Assembly (NCBI GenBank): GCA_964418585.1
Contig: CAYQMG010000074.1
Span: 62,001 to 126,000 of the forward strand
From: JAJRTE01 sp964418585
Lineage (GTDB): Bacteria; Myxococcota_A; UBA796; JAJRTE01
Direction: 5' to 3'
DNA length: 64,000 bases
In this document: positions 56,555-64,000 of the stretch, piece after piece
How positions within the stretch are numbered: position 1 is the stretch's first letter
Layout: the number at the start of each line of letters is the position of its first letter
The notes under the pieces: model-generated
What the model was told of the DNA's origin: nothing
Database searches by the model: none
The model's input: only the letters and a program-made list of their open reading frames with translations
Position numbers and translations under genes: made by a program

Positions 56555-57478
56555 GTGTCCACTGCTTTCGTGTTTCCCGGCCAGGGGTCTCAGTACGTCG
56601 GCATGGGGTCAGACATCCGGCAGCGCTATCCAGAAGCTGCACGTGTGTTCGAGGAGGCCGACGATGCCCTGGGCTTCTCCCTGTCGGGCCTGATCCAGGA
56701 TGGTCCGGCCGAGAAACTGACCGAGACCGAGAACACGCAACCTGCGATCCTCACCTGTGCGGTCGCCTACCTCCGAGTGCTTCAGTCGCATGGGATCGAG
56801 GCCCAACTGGCCGCCGGCCATTCGTTGGGGGAGTATGCAGCACTCGTGGCCAACGGTGGGCTCGATTTTGCCACGGCCGTGCGTCTGGTTCGGCTTCGAG
56901 GGCGGTTCATGCAGGCGGCCGTGCCGCTGGGCGTGGGCACCATGACCGCGGTATTGCTGCTCAAGGGGGACGTGGTCGAGTCCCTGTGTGCCGAGGTTTC
57001 AACCGAGACGAGCCGAGTGGAGCCTGCGGGATTCAACTGTCCTGGGCAGGTTTCCTGCGCCGGCCACGTGGATGCGGTGGAGCGCCTCGAGGCGGCGGTG
57101 GCCAAGGCCGGAGGGATGGCCAAGCGACTCAAGGTGAGCGCTCCGTTCCATTCCAGCCTGTTGCGCAAGGCGGGTGAGGACCTGGCGAAGGAGCTGGAGG
57201 GGGTAACCGTGTCCCCGATGGCGTTCCCCTACGTGGCCAACGTGGACGCCCAGGTGGTGACCGATCCGGCCGGAGTGAAGCCGCGGCTGGTGGACCAGGT
57301 GATGAAACCGGTTCTGTGGGAGCAGTCGATCCGGACGATGATGGAGCAGGGCGTGGACCGTTTCATCGAGGTTGGGCCAGGCAAGACCCTGGCGGGCCTG
57401 ATGAAGAAAATCGATCGCAAGCAGCGCATGATCAGCGTGGACACGCCCAAGGGCCTCTCCAGCCTGCTCGGAACGTGA
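56555..57478 (+). CDS. fabD: Malonyl-CoA:ACP transacylase
   Basis: 307 residues. The GTG at 56555 has AGGAGG eight nt upstream and opens the family start STAFVFPGQGSQYVGMG. Catalytic Ser90 (GHSLGEY) and His199 (APFHSSLL) are present, with the Arg in LVRLRGRFMQ binding malonate. It loads malonyl groups onto acyl carrier protein for fatty-acid synthesis. It overlaps miaB through GTGA. Other fab genes are absent here. Confidence 0.95.
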   Translation: MSTAFVFPGQGSQYVGMGSDIRQRYPEAARVFEEADDALGFSLSGLIQDGPAEKLTETENTQPAILTCAVAYLRVLQSHGIEAQLAAGHSLGEYAALVANGGLDFATAVRLVRLRGRFMQAAVPLGVGTMTAVLLLKGDVVESLCAEVSTETSRVEPAGFNCPGQVSCAGHVDAVERLEAAVAKAGGMAKRLKVSAPFHSSLLRKAGEDLAKELEGVTVSPMAFPYVANVDAQVVTDPAGVKPRLVDQVMKPVLWEQSIRTMMEQGVDRFIEVGPGKTLAGLMKKIDRKQRMISVDTPKGLSSLLGT

Positions 57479-58794
57479 CAGTGCAGGTCTACATCCACAC
57501 CTTTGGCTGCCAGATGAACATGCTGGACAGCGACAAGATGGTCGCCTTGCTGTCCCGGGCCGGACACGTGCGGGTGGACGCACCGGAGGAGGCGGACGTC
57601 ATACTGGTGAACACGTGCAGCGTGCGGGCCAAGGCGGTGCAGAAGCTTTACAGCCTCCTGGGCAGGCTCAAGGACCGCCGGGACATCATCGTGGGGGTGA
57701 CGGGGTGCGTGGCCCAACACGAACGAGAGGCGCTGGCGACCCGCTTCCCGTTCATCAAGCTGGTGATGGGACCTGACGCCATTCCCCGGATCGTCACCCT
57801 GCTGGAGGAAGCCCGTCACGCCCCCTCAGTGGTGGTGGACGTGGATTTCCAGGAGGGACTGGAATACCCCTTCGTGGCGGCCCTTCCCCCTGAATCGGGC
57901 ACCCCGGTCCCGACCGCATTCGTCACGATTCAGAAAGGTTGTGACAACCACTGCGCCTATTGCATTGTGCCAACGACTCGAGGTGCCGAGGTGAGCCGGC
58001 GGCCGGAGGAGATTCTGGCCGAGGTGGCCGAGTTGGCGTCTCGAGGGGTCCGGGAGGTCACGCTGCTGGGCCAGAACGTGAACGCTTATGGGAAGAAAGC
58101 CGGGTTCGGCACCACGTTCCCGGAGCTGCTGCGACAGGTGTGTGCCATCGAGGGCATTCGACGGGTCCGGTTCACCACCTCTCATCCTCGAGATCTTTCC
58201 CCGGAACTCATCGCGGCCCACGCCGAACTTCCGGAGCTTTGCCCGCACATCCACCTTCCGGTCCAGTCGGGGTCGACCCGGATTCTTCGGCGCATGGGGC
58301 GGGGCTACTCACGGGAAGCCTACCTGGACAAGGTGGCGGCCCTGCGCGATGCCGTCCCGGGCATGGCCATCACCACCGATTTCATCGTGGGCTACCCCGG
58401 CGAGACCGAACGCGATTTCGAGGAGACCATCGACCTGCTCGAGCAGGTGAGATTCGACGCATCGTTTTCGTTCATCTTTTCCCCGCGGCCCGGGACTCCG
58501 GCCGCGCGCCTGCCTGATCCCATTCCAAGAGCCGAGGGCACCCGTCGGCTCATCCACCTGCAGGCCATTCAGCGGACCATCAGCACGGAGAACAATCAAC
58601 AACAGGTCGGAACCGAGACCACGGTTCTGGTGGATGGTACGAGCCGCCAGGGTACTGGAGATGTGACCGGTCGCACCCCTGAGAACCGCACGGTGAACCT
58701 GGCCGGTTCACGCGAACTGATTGGACGGTTCATCCGGGTTCGAGTGACCGGTGCGAGCGTGAATTCGTTGCGTGGCGAGCAGATTTCCAGTTAG
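57475..58794 (+). CDS. miaB: tRNA-2-methylthio-N6-isopentenyladenosine synthase
   Basis: 439 residues. GTG 57475 overlaps the fabD stop; a second GTG at 57481 is possible. N-terminal MTTase Cys12, Cys48 and Cys78, radical-SAM CxxxCxxC Cys156, Cys160 and Cys163 (CDNHCAYC), and a C-terminal TRAM domain. The YIHTFGCQMN start and QNVNAYG are typical of MiaB rather than RimO or MtaB. It methylthiolates i6A37 of tRNA using two iron-sulfur clusters. Confidence 0.95.
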   Translation: MTVQVYIHTFGCQMNMLDSDKMVALLSRAGHVRVDAPEEADVILVNTCSVRAKAVQKLYSLLGRLKDRRDIIVGVTGCVAQHEREALATRFPFIKLVMGPDAIPRIVTLLEEARHAPSVVVDVDFQEGLEYPFVAALPPESGTPVPTAFVTIQKGCDNHCAYCIVPTTRGAEVSRRPEEILAEVAELASRGVREVTLLGQNVNAYGKKAGFGTTFPELLRQVCAIEGIRRVRFTTSHPRDLSPELIAAHAELPELCPHIHLPVQSGSTRILRRMGRGYSREAYLDKVAALRDAVPGMAITTDFIVGYPGETERDFEETIDLLEQVRFDASFSFIFSPRPGTPAARLPDPIPRAEGTRRLIHLQAIQRTISTENNQQQVGTETTVLVDGTSRQGTGDVTGRTPENRTVNLAGSRELIGRFIRVRVTGASVNSLRGEQISS

Positions 58795-58915
58795 AATGAG
58801 TTCATGTGGTCTTGTGGATTGCAACCCGCGTCCCGGGTCGAGACTCATGCACCGGGCGAACGCAATCAGCGTCTGCGTGTGTGAGGATTCCGGCTCGGTC
58901 AGCTCCGAGGTGGTC

Positions 58916-59419
58916 ATGAGCGTCGAAATGACTGTGGCTGGTTTGGGTATCGACCCCCTGAGCAGCACACCGGTACTCGTCCTCGCCGATTCCCAGCAGG
59001 ACCAGGAACTGCTCGTCGCCATTGGACTGGTGGAAGCCTCGGCCATCGCCATGGAACTGGAGCAAGTACGCACCCCACGACCACTCACCCACGACCTCCT
59101 CTGTTCCGTGATACGGTCCCTTGGCGCCCACCTGCTCGCCGTCGAGGTCACCGAATGCAAGAATGATGTTTACCACGCCTGTCTCATCCTGAGCCAGGGA
59201 GACCGGGAGGTGCGCGTGGATGCCCGAACGTCGGACGCCATTGCAGTGGCACTGCGCATGAAATGCCCCATCCTGGTTTCCGAGAACGTTCTGGCGGCCA
59301 ATGCCCTGGGAAAAGGCCCCTCCCCCCAGGCCGACAGTTTACCCCCGGATGACACCACCCGGTGGTCCGAACTTCTTTCGCACCTGCCCAAGAAGGATCC
59401 GGGCGAGTACATCATGTGA
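58916..59419 (+). CDS. Bifunctional nuclease family (DUF151) protein
   Basis: 167 residues from the ATG at 58916 with GAGG five nt upstream; frames upstream to 58772 are not protein-like. TVAGLGIDPLSSTPVLVLADSQ and ALRMKCPILVSENVL are the family markers; VDARTSDAIAVALR is the strongest block. Plant and bacterial members show DNase/RNase activity, but physiological role is unclear. It is followed directly by the carbonic anhydrase gene. Confidence 0.85.
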   Translation: MSVEMTVAGLGIDPLSSTPVLVLADSQQDQELLVAIGLVEASAIAMELEQVRTPRPLTHDLLCSVIRSLGAHLLAVEVTECKNDVYHACLILSQGDREVRVDARTSDAIAVALRMKCPILVSENVLAANALGKGPSPQADSLPPDDTTRWSELLSHLPKKDPGEYIM

Positions 59420-59448
59420 CCCGAAGTGATCAGATGTGTTCCGGCAAC

Positions 59449-60012
59449 ATGACTGAACCTTTCCCACACCTCGCAATACCGTTCGTTCCTCCTGCTTCCG
59501 TATTCATTGCACCGACGGCCGTGATCCTGGGCGACGTAACCCTGGGGGAAGACAGCAGCGTCTGGTATCACACCGTGATCCGCGGAGACGTGAACCGGAT
59601 CCGTATCGGGCGTCGCACCAACATCCAGGACCTTTGCATGATCCATGTCTCCACCGGGACGTATCCCACCGAGATCGGTGACGACGTGACCGTGGGACAC
59701 CAGGCCACCCTGCACGGATGCACCGTGCGAGACCGCGTGCTCGTCGGCATGGGCGCCATTATCCTGGACGGGGCCGTTGTTGGCGAAGATTGCATCGTGG
59801 GTGCCGGCACACTGGTGACCGGAGGCACAGTGATTCCCCCGGGGAGCCTCGTGCTCGGTGCGCCGGGGCGTGTCAAGCGTTCGCTCACCGAACGGGAAAA
59901 ACAGGAAATCCGCCGTTCCGCCGCTCACTACGTGGCACTCGCCCACGCGCACGCCGACAGGCTGCGTTCCGCCATCAACATCAACGACCGAGACCGTGCG
60001 CAACAGCGTTGA
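59449..60012 (+). CDS. Gamma-class carbonic anhydrase-like hexapeptide-repeat protein
   Basis: 187 residues from the ATG at 59449; in-frame alternatives are an ATG at 59434 and a GTG at 59416 overlapping the DUF151 stop. Left-handed beta-helix hexapeptide repeats fill residues 18-150 (IAPTAVILGDVTLGEDSSVW...). The zinc His are at 66, 84 and 89 (IHVSTG, GHQATLHG). YrdA/PaaY-like proteins share this pattern and bind zinc; enzymatic activity is variable. A Glu/Gln set of active Cam is not obviously conserved. Confidence 0.88.
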   Translation: MTEPFPHLAIPFVPPASVFIAPTAVILGDVTLGEDSSVWYHTVIRGDVNRIRIGRRTNIQDLCMIHVSTGTYPTEIGDDVTVGHQATLHGCTVRDRVLVGMGAIILDGAVVGEDCIVGAGTLVTGGTVIPPGSLVLGAPGRVKRSLTEREKQEIRRSAAHYVALAHAHADRLRSAININDRDRAQQR

Positions 60013-60180
60013 CGCCGGCTTCGACCCGGCGTAGAGTCGGGTGGCGAGGGAGGCGGTCTTCACACCTCGAGCCGCAGGAGCGTGCGTGGAGAATTTGGTG
60101 AGTCTCCCGGACGCCCCTCGCAAACCGCTTGCGGGGCACGCCGCCACGGTTGACGTGCGTGGGAAATGGAGGGACCAACG

Positions 60181-60948
60181 GTGCGAATCGACGAATGGAA
60201 AGTGATCGTAACTGGTGCGGCTTCAGGGATGGGGCGTCATTTTGCGCTGGCCCTCGCCCGGGACGGTGCCGATGTGGTCGCCTGCGACATCAACGAGACC
60301 GGGCTGAAAACACTGGAGCAGGAAGGAGGCGGGTTGTCCGGGACGCTCACCGGCGTGGTGGCGAACGTGGCGGTGGAATCCGAAGTGGTGTCGCTTGTGG
60401 GCGAGGCGGTGAAGCGCCTGGGGTATGTCAACGGTCTCATCAACAATGCGGGGATCTTCCGGGATCACCTGCTGGTGAAACGCGATCGGAACAGTGGAAC
60501 GCTGCGCAAGATGTCGCTGGCGCAGTGGCAGGCAGTGATCGACACGGATCTCACGGGACCGTTTCTGTGTACCCGTGAGGTGGTGGCCCACATGGTGGAG
60601 CAGGGTGTAAAGCCAGGGGTGATCATTGCTATCTCCTCCATTTCCAGGCACGGCAACCCCGGGCAATCGAACTATTCTGCCGCCAAGGCTGGCCTAGTGG
60701 CGGACACCAAGCTCTGGGCCCAGGAGCTGGCCCGATACGGTATCCGAACCGGGGCCATCGCCCCGGGATTCGTGGACACGCCCTTGCTCCAGGCCATGAA
60801 GCCCGAAATGCTTCAAAAACTCCTCGCCGGCGTCCCCTTGCGTCGACTCGGCACGCCCGAAGAGATCTACCAGGGGATCAAATTCATCGTGGAATGCGAC
60901 TACTTCACAGGAAAGGTGCTGGAAATCGACGGAGGATTGTCCCTCTGA
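60181..60948 (+). CDS. Short-chain dehydrogenase/reductase (SDR)
   Basis: 255 residues. GTG at 60181 has GGAGGG seven nt upstream; an ATG at 60166 is in frame. Cofactor motif TGAASGMG (11-18), NNAG (88-91), catalytic Ser152, Tyr165 and Lys169 (NYSAAK). DINET after the second strand (Asp37) favours NAD(H). It is FabG-like or 3-hydroxyacyl-CoA dehydrogenase-like; the insert KRDRNSGTLRKM (100-111) is seen in acyl-CoA SDRs. Its stop is six nt from that of the convergent gene. Confidence 0.9.
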   Translation: MRIDEWKVIVTGAASGMGRHFALALARDGADVVACDINETGLKTLEQEGGGLSGTLTGVVANVAVESEVVSLVGEAVKRLGYVNGLINNAGIFRDHLLVKRDRNSGTLRKMSLAQWQAVIDTDLTGPFLCTREVVAHMVEQGVKPGVIIAISSISRHGNPGQSNYSAAKAGLVADTKLWAQELARYGIRTGAIAPGFVDTPLLQAMKPEMLQKLLAGVPLRRLGTPEEIYQGIKFIVECDYFTGKVLEIDGGLSL

Positions 60949-60954
60949 GCGGGG

Positions 60955-61839
60955 CTACTTGAGCAGTACCCGCGCACGTTCGACCAGCTCGAGCAGCGTC
61001 AGGTTCCAGGCGTCGTCGCCCAGATTTCGGTACACCTTGTCGAGCCCGGACGGACAGAGCTGCATCTCCTCGCACAACCAGGCGTGGAGCGGACCGAACA
61101 CGGCCCACCATCGGGCGAACCAGGCTTCATGATAGCGCTTGAACTCCGCCCACATGGCCTGATCCACGTCGTTGGACTCAGCCATGGCAACCTCGAGTTC
61201 ACGGTCCACCCCCGCGGACTCCTCCAGGTGTTGTCGCTTGAACGTCTCCGCCACCAGCAGTGCCAATTCGAGACTGCGCCAGCCGTCTTCCTCGGTATTC
61301 TTGAGCATGTCCTTCAAGGCGTCGGCAAGAAACCAGACCATGGCGTGAAAACGGAGCACGCATTCCACGTCGTCGGCAGGATAGGCGTCCTGGCACCCGA
61401 TTCCGACCCGAACCTGAAGCAGCCTGGCCCGTACCGGGGGATGGAGCCACAAAAGCCCATCGTCATTTTCGACGTGCGCTTGCAGGGAGCCCACCAGTCG
61501 GAGCTGGTGTGCCTCGTACCGGGCGGCAAGGTCTGACCAGGCCAGTTCCAGTGCCCGATCCAGTCGCTCCGCCAACTCCACATCCGCCAGGGAAACGTTC
61601 GAGAAGTGACCCAGGACCGCCAACAGGCCGTTGTACTCACCCATGGGGCACGCTTCCCCACACGGCCGACCGGCACCGTTGCTCATGCTGCACTCGGGCA
61701 TGTCAACGAGGAGCCGAACCAGTATGCGCCCAAGGGCATCCATGCCGCTCCTGAGATCGGACACGTCGTCCCCAAGACCACGAACCGCGCGGGCAACATG
61801 GTATCGCAATCCCCCCAGGATGTCCGAACCTGCTGTCAT
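60955..61839 (-). CDS. Unrecognised all-helical protein, 294 residues
   Basis: No signal peptide or membrane segment. Near residues 50-64 it has CSMSNGAGRPCGEAC (Cys50, Cys60, Cys64), a cluster that could bind metal or a cofactor. Long amphipathic helices follow; Trp and Phe are frequent (AMWAEFKRYHEAWFARWWAVFGPLHAWL near 226-254). There is one clear domain of about 250 residues and no match to a family I know. It has its own promoter upstream. Not related in sequence to neighbours. Confidence 0.6.
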   Translation of the reverse strand: MTAGSDILGGLRYHVARAVRGLGDDVSDLRSGMDALGRILVRLLVDMPECSMSNGAGRPCGEACPMGEYNGLLAVLGHFSNVSLADVELAERLDRALELAWSDLAARYEAHQLRLVGSLQAHVENDDGLLWLHPPVRARLLQVRVGIGCQDAYPADDVECVLRFHAMVWFLADALKDMLKNTEEDGWRSLELALLVAETFKRQHLEESAGVDRELEVAMAESNDVDQAMWAEFKRYHEAWFARWWAVFGPLHAWLCEEMQLCPSGLDKVYRNLGDDAWNLTLLELVERARVLLK

Positions 61840-62311
61840 CGCTTCTCTTCCGCCATCTCGGAGGAGCCACCATCACCGCGGCGGGTCGGTTCGAGTCCCC
61901 CTGGTCACGCTCGACCACGCCTGCGCAAGGGAATACATAACGGTCATGCCCCGCCTTGACAATCCGCTCGCACAAAGATACCGCGGAGCGAGGAATTTCC
62001 CTTGTATCCATCATCCCCTTCCGGTACCATGGCATCCCGTTCCAGGAACACACGGCAAAGCACTGCTTCGGCCTGACCGGAACGGTCCGCAAGGATCCGT
62101 TTCGCTCCCCGGTTCTCCACGAGAAACCGGGAACCGTCATACCCGCTTCGGCGGGATGCCCCGGCGCACAGCCGCAGCGCCATCCGAAATGGGCACCTCG
62201 AACACGGCTCCGGCCGGGGGTGGACGCCATGGTTCGTCTCCCCTGGATGCCGACCGGAACCCGATTTCTGCAACGCGGCGACAACTTTTTTCCAAGGTAG
62301 GGATTGTGCAC
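61840..62311. other. Intergenic region, 472 nt, no gene seen
   Basis: Divergent region between the helical protein and the DsbA-like lipoprotein. It holds the leftward promoter at 61934-61962; on the plus strand TTGTAT (62002-62007) and TACCAT (62025-62030), 17 nt apart, are only a weak promoter candidate. An open frame running through it into the next gene is Arg/Pro-rich and not protein-like. Confidence 0.5.
61934..61962 (-). promoter_or_regulatory. Sigma70-type promoter for the helical protein gene
   Basis: Minus strand TTGTCA (61962-61957), exactly 17 nt, TATGTA (61939-61934), about 95 nt before the ATG at 61839. Confidence 0.5.
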
Positions 62312-63499
62312 ATGAAGCGAATGGACAAACTGGTCATCTTACTCGTTCTCCCAACCCTCCTCGCGCTCACCGCAGCATGCCAGGAGCGCGTCTCGAACAC
62401 TGCGGGCGCCACCTCCAAGGCGGGTGATTCCCAGCCCGCTGCCGCCACTGAAAAGGCCTCCGCACACCTTGTCGCGACCGACTACACCACCGGACTCACC
62501 GACGCCGAAAAGAGCCAGGTCGTTGCCACCGTGGACGGCCAACCCATCACCATGGGAGAACTCATCAACGCGGTCGGCGGCGAACTGTTCAAGCACTACA
62601 CCGATGCGGCCAACAAGGAATACGCCATCAAGAAGAACGGACTCGACAGCATGATCGAGGACCGCCTGCTCGAGAAAGAGGCCAAGAAGCGAGGCATCAC
62701 CAAGGAAGAACTTCTCAAGCAAGAAGTGGACGACAAGGTCGGTCAGCCCACCGAGGAGGATCTCAAGGCCTTTTTCGACGAAAATCGCCGCCGGTTTCCA
62801 CCCAGCTTGACCTTCGACAAGATCAAACCGAGACTCAAGGATGTCTGGATCAGCCGCGAACAATCAAAGGCGCGGACCGCATTTCTCGACCGGCTCAAGA
62901 CCGAGGCTCACGTGCAGATCTCCCTCCCCTACCCCGACCTCCCTTCCATGGACGTATCCAAGGACGACGACGCCGTGCGGGGCAACGAAAACGCGCCCGT
63001 GACCATCATCGAGTTTTCCGACTATCAATGCCCCTACTGCAAGCGCAATCGCGAAACCATGAAGCAGATCGAGGAGGCCTACGGTGACCAGGTCGCCTTT
63101 GTCTTCCGCGATTTCCCGCTCAAGTTCCACCAGAACGCTCAGAAGGCGGCCGAGGCGGCCGAATGTGCAGGGGAACAGGGCAAGTACTGGGAGTTCCACG
63201 ACTATCTTTTCGACCACCAGGACAAGCTCGCCGTGGACGACCTCAAGGCGGCCGCCAAGGAACTGGGACTCGACACCGGGTCCTTCAACCAGTGCCTGGA
63301 CAGCGGTGCTCAGGAAGCCGAGGTGTTGGCCGACATGCGGGCCGGAGAAGCACTGGGGATCAAGGGAACGCCCATGGCGTTCGTGAACGGCAAGATGGTG
63401 AACGGGGCACGGCCGTTTGAGACGTTCAAGCAGCTCATCGATGCCGAGTTGGCCAAGGCGGACAAGGCAGGAAAGGACAAGGGGACGGAAGCAAAGTAA
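62312..63499 (+). CDS. Lipoprotein joining a PpiC/SurA-like N-domain to a DsbA-like thioredoxin domain
   Basis: 395 residues. Lipobox LTAAC gives Cys23. Residues 68-200 (VATVDGQPITMGELINAVGGELF ... SMIEDRLLEKEAKKRGITKEEL) match the chaperone-like N-terminal part of SurA/PpiC proteins without the parvulin domain. Residues 222-390 are a DsbA/thioredoxin-4 domain: EFSDYQCPYC (Cys240, Cys243), cis-Pro region GTPMAFVNGK. This combination occurs in some deltaproteobacteria and suggests a membrane-tethered thiol oxidoreductase or isomerase that also holds unfolded clients. ATG 62312; a second ATG at 62321 possible. Partner DsbB-like oxidase not present. Confidence 0.88.
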   Translation: MKRMDKLVILLVLPTLLALTAACQERVSNTAGATSKAGDSQPAAATEKASAHLVATDYTTGLTDAEKSQVVATVDGQPITMGELINAVGGELFKHYTDAANKEYAIKKNGLDSMIEDRLLEKEAKKRGITKEELLKQEVDDKVGQPTEEDLKAFFDENRRRFPPSLTFDKIKPRLKDVWISREQSKARTAFLDRLKTEAHVQISLPYPDLPSMDVSKDDDAVRGNENAPVTIIEFSDYQCPYCKRNRETMKQIEEAYGDQVAFVFRDFPLKFHQNAQKAAEAAECAGEQGKYWEFHDYLFDHQDKLAVDDLKAAAKELGLDTGSFNQCLDSGAQEAEVLADMRAGEALGIKGTPMAFVNGKMVNGARPFETFKQLIDAELAKADKAGKDKGTEAK

Positions 63500-63523
63500 T
63501 CGAAGCAGCAACCGGGCTGCGTC

Positions 63524-64000
63524 CTAGTCGTACTCGATCTCGCAAACCTTCGCCTTGAAGTCACCCTCGACCGGCCCTGCATCATTCCCTTCCATGTCCT
63601 GCAGGTCGCCCGAGTATTCCACCAGGATCTTGGTATCGCTCTTCACCTTCACGGTCGCGGTTCCACCATCGGCATTCCAGAAATCCTGAGCCTCATCCAT
63701 GGCGTCCCACACGTCGTCAAAAGCCGAACTCATCTGGTCCACGTCGAGGGACTTGCAGGCGTCCTCATCCCAGGCGTCGAGCACCGGGGCGTAGGGATTG
63801 CCGAAATAGTAGACCAAACCAAAGGAGAATCCATCCTCGTCCCAGTCGGCATCGATATCGTAGGTCACCCCATCTTCCGGGAAGATGTTGTAGTCGTCCT
63901 CGTTCCAGAAGGACACGGTCACGAAGTGGTCTCCCTCGGCCACGAACTGGTCGTAGAGATCCACCATTCCGTTCAGGTAGGCGGTTTGAGCTTCACAGAG
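63524..64000 (-). CDS. Acidic protein, 5' end beyond window
   Basis: The minus strand frame is open from the right edge to TAG at 63526-63524; at least 158 residues, N-terminus not seen. It is rich in Asp, Glu, Trp and Tyr (WNEDDYNIFPED, WDEDGFSFGLVYYFG, WDEDACKSLDV), with two Cys, and ends KAKVCEIEYD. The beta-strand pattern with regular aromatic residues fits an exported binding domain. No family recognised. It converges on the DsbA-like lipoprotein with 24 nt between stops. Confidence 0.6.
   Translation of the reverse strand, partial: LCEAQTAYLNGMVDLYDQFVAEGDHFVTVSFWNEDDYNIFPEDGVTYDIDADWDEDGFSFGLVYYFGNPYAPVLDAWDEDACKSLDVDQMSSAFDDVWDAMDEAQDFWNADGGTATVKVKSDTKILVEYSGDLQDMEGNDAGPVEGDFKAKVCEIEYD

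Overview
The window is 64 kb of GC-rich (by eye about two-thirds G+C) bacterial chromosome with densely packed genes and no plasmid, phage or insertion-sequence hallmarks. The cell was Gram-negative: it encodes LpxC (lipid A synthesis), a FadL/OMPP1-type outer-membrane channel and many predicted lipoproteins. MopE-type DxDxD/Cys repeat lipoproteins, a Hanks-type Ser/Thr kinase, a double-FHA protein, a large SNF2 helicase with a SWIM finger and a TatT-type TRAP transporter suggest a deltaproteobacterial or Myxococcota-like lineage. That placement is inference; no rRNA is present.

Layout. 1-4.2 kb: an edge-truncated receiver-like gene, divergent from two unrecognised regulatory-looking genes, then a subtilisin-like secreted protease. 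4.3-8.6 kb: thpR, an Fpg/Nei glycosylase overlapping a secreted DUF4846 protein, and a cyclic 2,3-diphosphoglycerate synthetase homologue. 8.6-13 kb: a parC-parE operon. 13.5-19.7 kb: acyl-CoA dehydrogenase, membrane-anchored Ser/Thr kinase, small Cys-containing exported protein, FadL-like channel. 19.9-23.6 kb: a large MopE-repeat lipoprotein and a 1.16-kb gap with no credible gene. 23.6-29.3 kb: def-fmt-rpe, tRNA-Pro with its own near-consensus promoter and hairpin, asnS, and an SF1 helicase whose 3' end overlaps asnS by 173 nt. 29.8-33.8 kb: TatT lipoprotein plus TRAP DctP-DctQ-DctM. 33.9-40.4 kb: acyl-CoA catabolism (HMG-CoA lyase, enoyl-CoA hydratase, biotin carboxylase, biotin carrier, methylmalonyl-CoA mutase catalytic subunit) with a double-FHA protein inside it. 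40.5-42.8 kb: Hsp20 and a second MopE-type lipoprotein. 42.8-48.7 kb: a minus-strand operon yebC-ruvC-ruvA-ruvB-CNNM/CorC-DUF192-lpxC. 49-53.5 kb: SNF2/SWIM helicase and a GT4 glycosyltransferase. 53.6-60.9 kb: penicillin-acylase-family lipoprotein, fabD, miaB, DUF151 nuclease, gamma-carbonic anhydrase, SDR. 61-64 kb: an unrecognised all-helical protein, a PpiC/SurA-like plus DsbA-like lipoprotein, and an edge-truncated acidic protein.

The genes fit an aerobic heterotroph that degrades branched-chain or odd-chain acyl compounds (FadL uptake, acyl-CoA dehydrogenase, leucine/propionate-type enzymes, TRAP uptake), with phosphorylation-based signalling (kinase, FHA) and housekeeping translation, recombination and topoisomerase functions. 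Genes within operons very often overlap through ATGA, GTGA or TGATG junctions, and convergent genes nearly touch. I found no defence island, CRISPR array or clearly novel multigene system. The most unusual points are a duplicated ribosome-binding-site/start segment upstream of the SF1 helicase, an apparent genome-wide excess of the palindrome CTCGAG, an Fpg-family protein lacking the usual zinc-finger Arg, and the ruv-to-lpxC operon.
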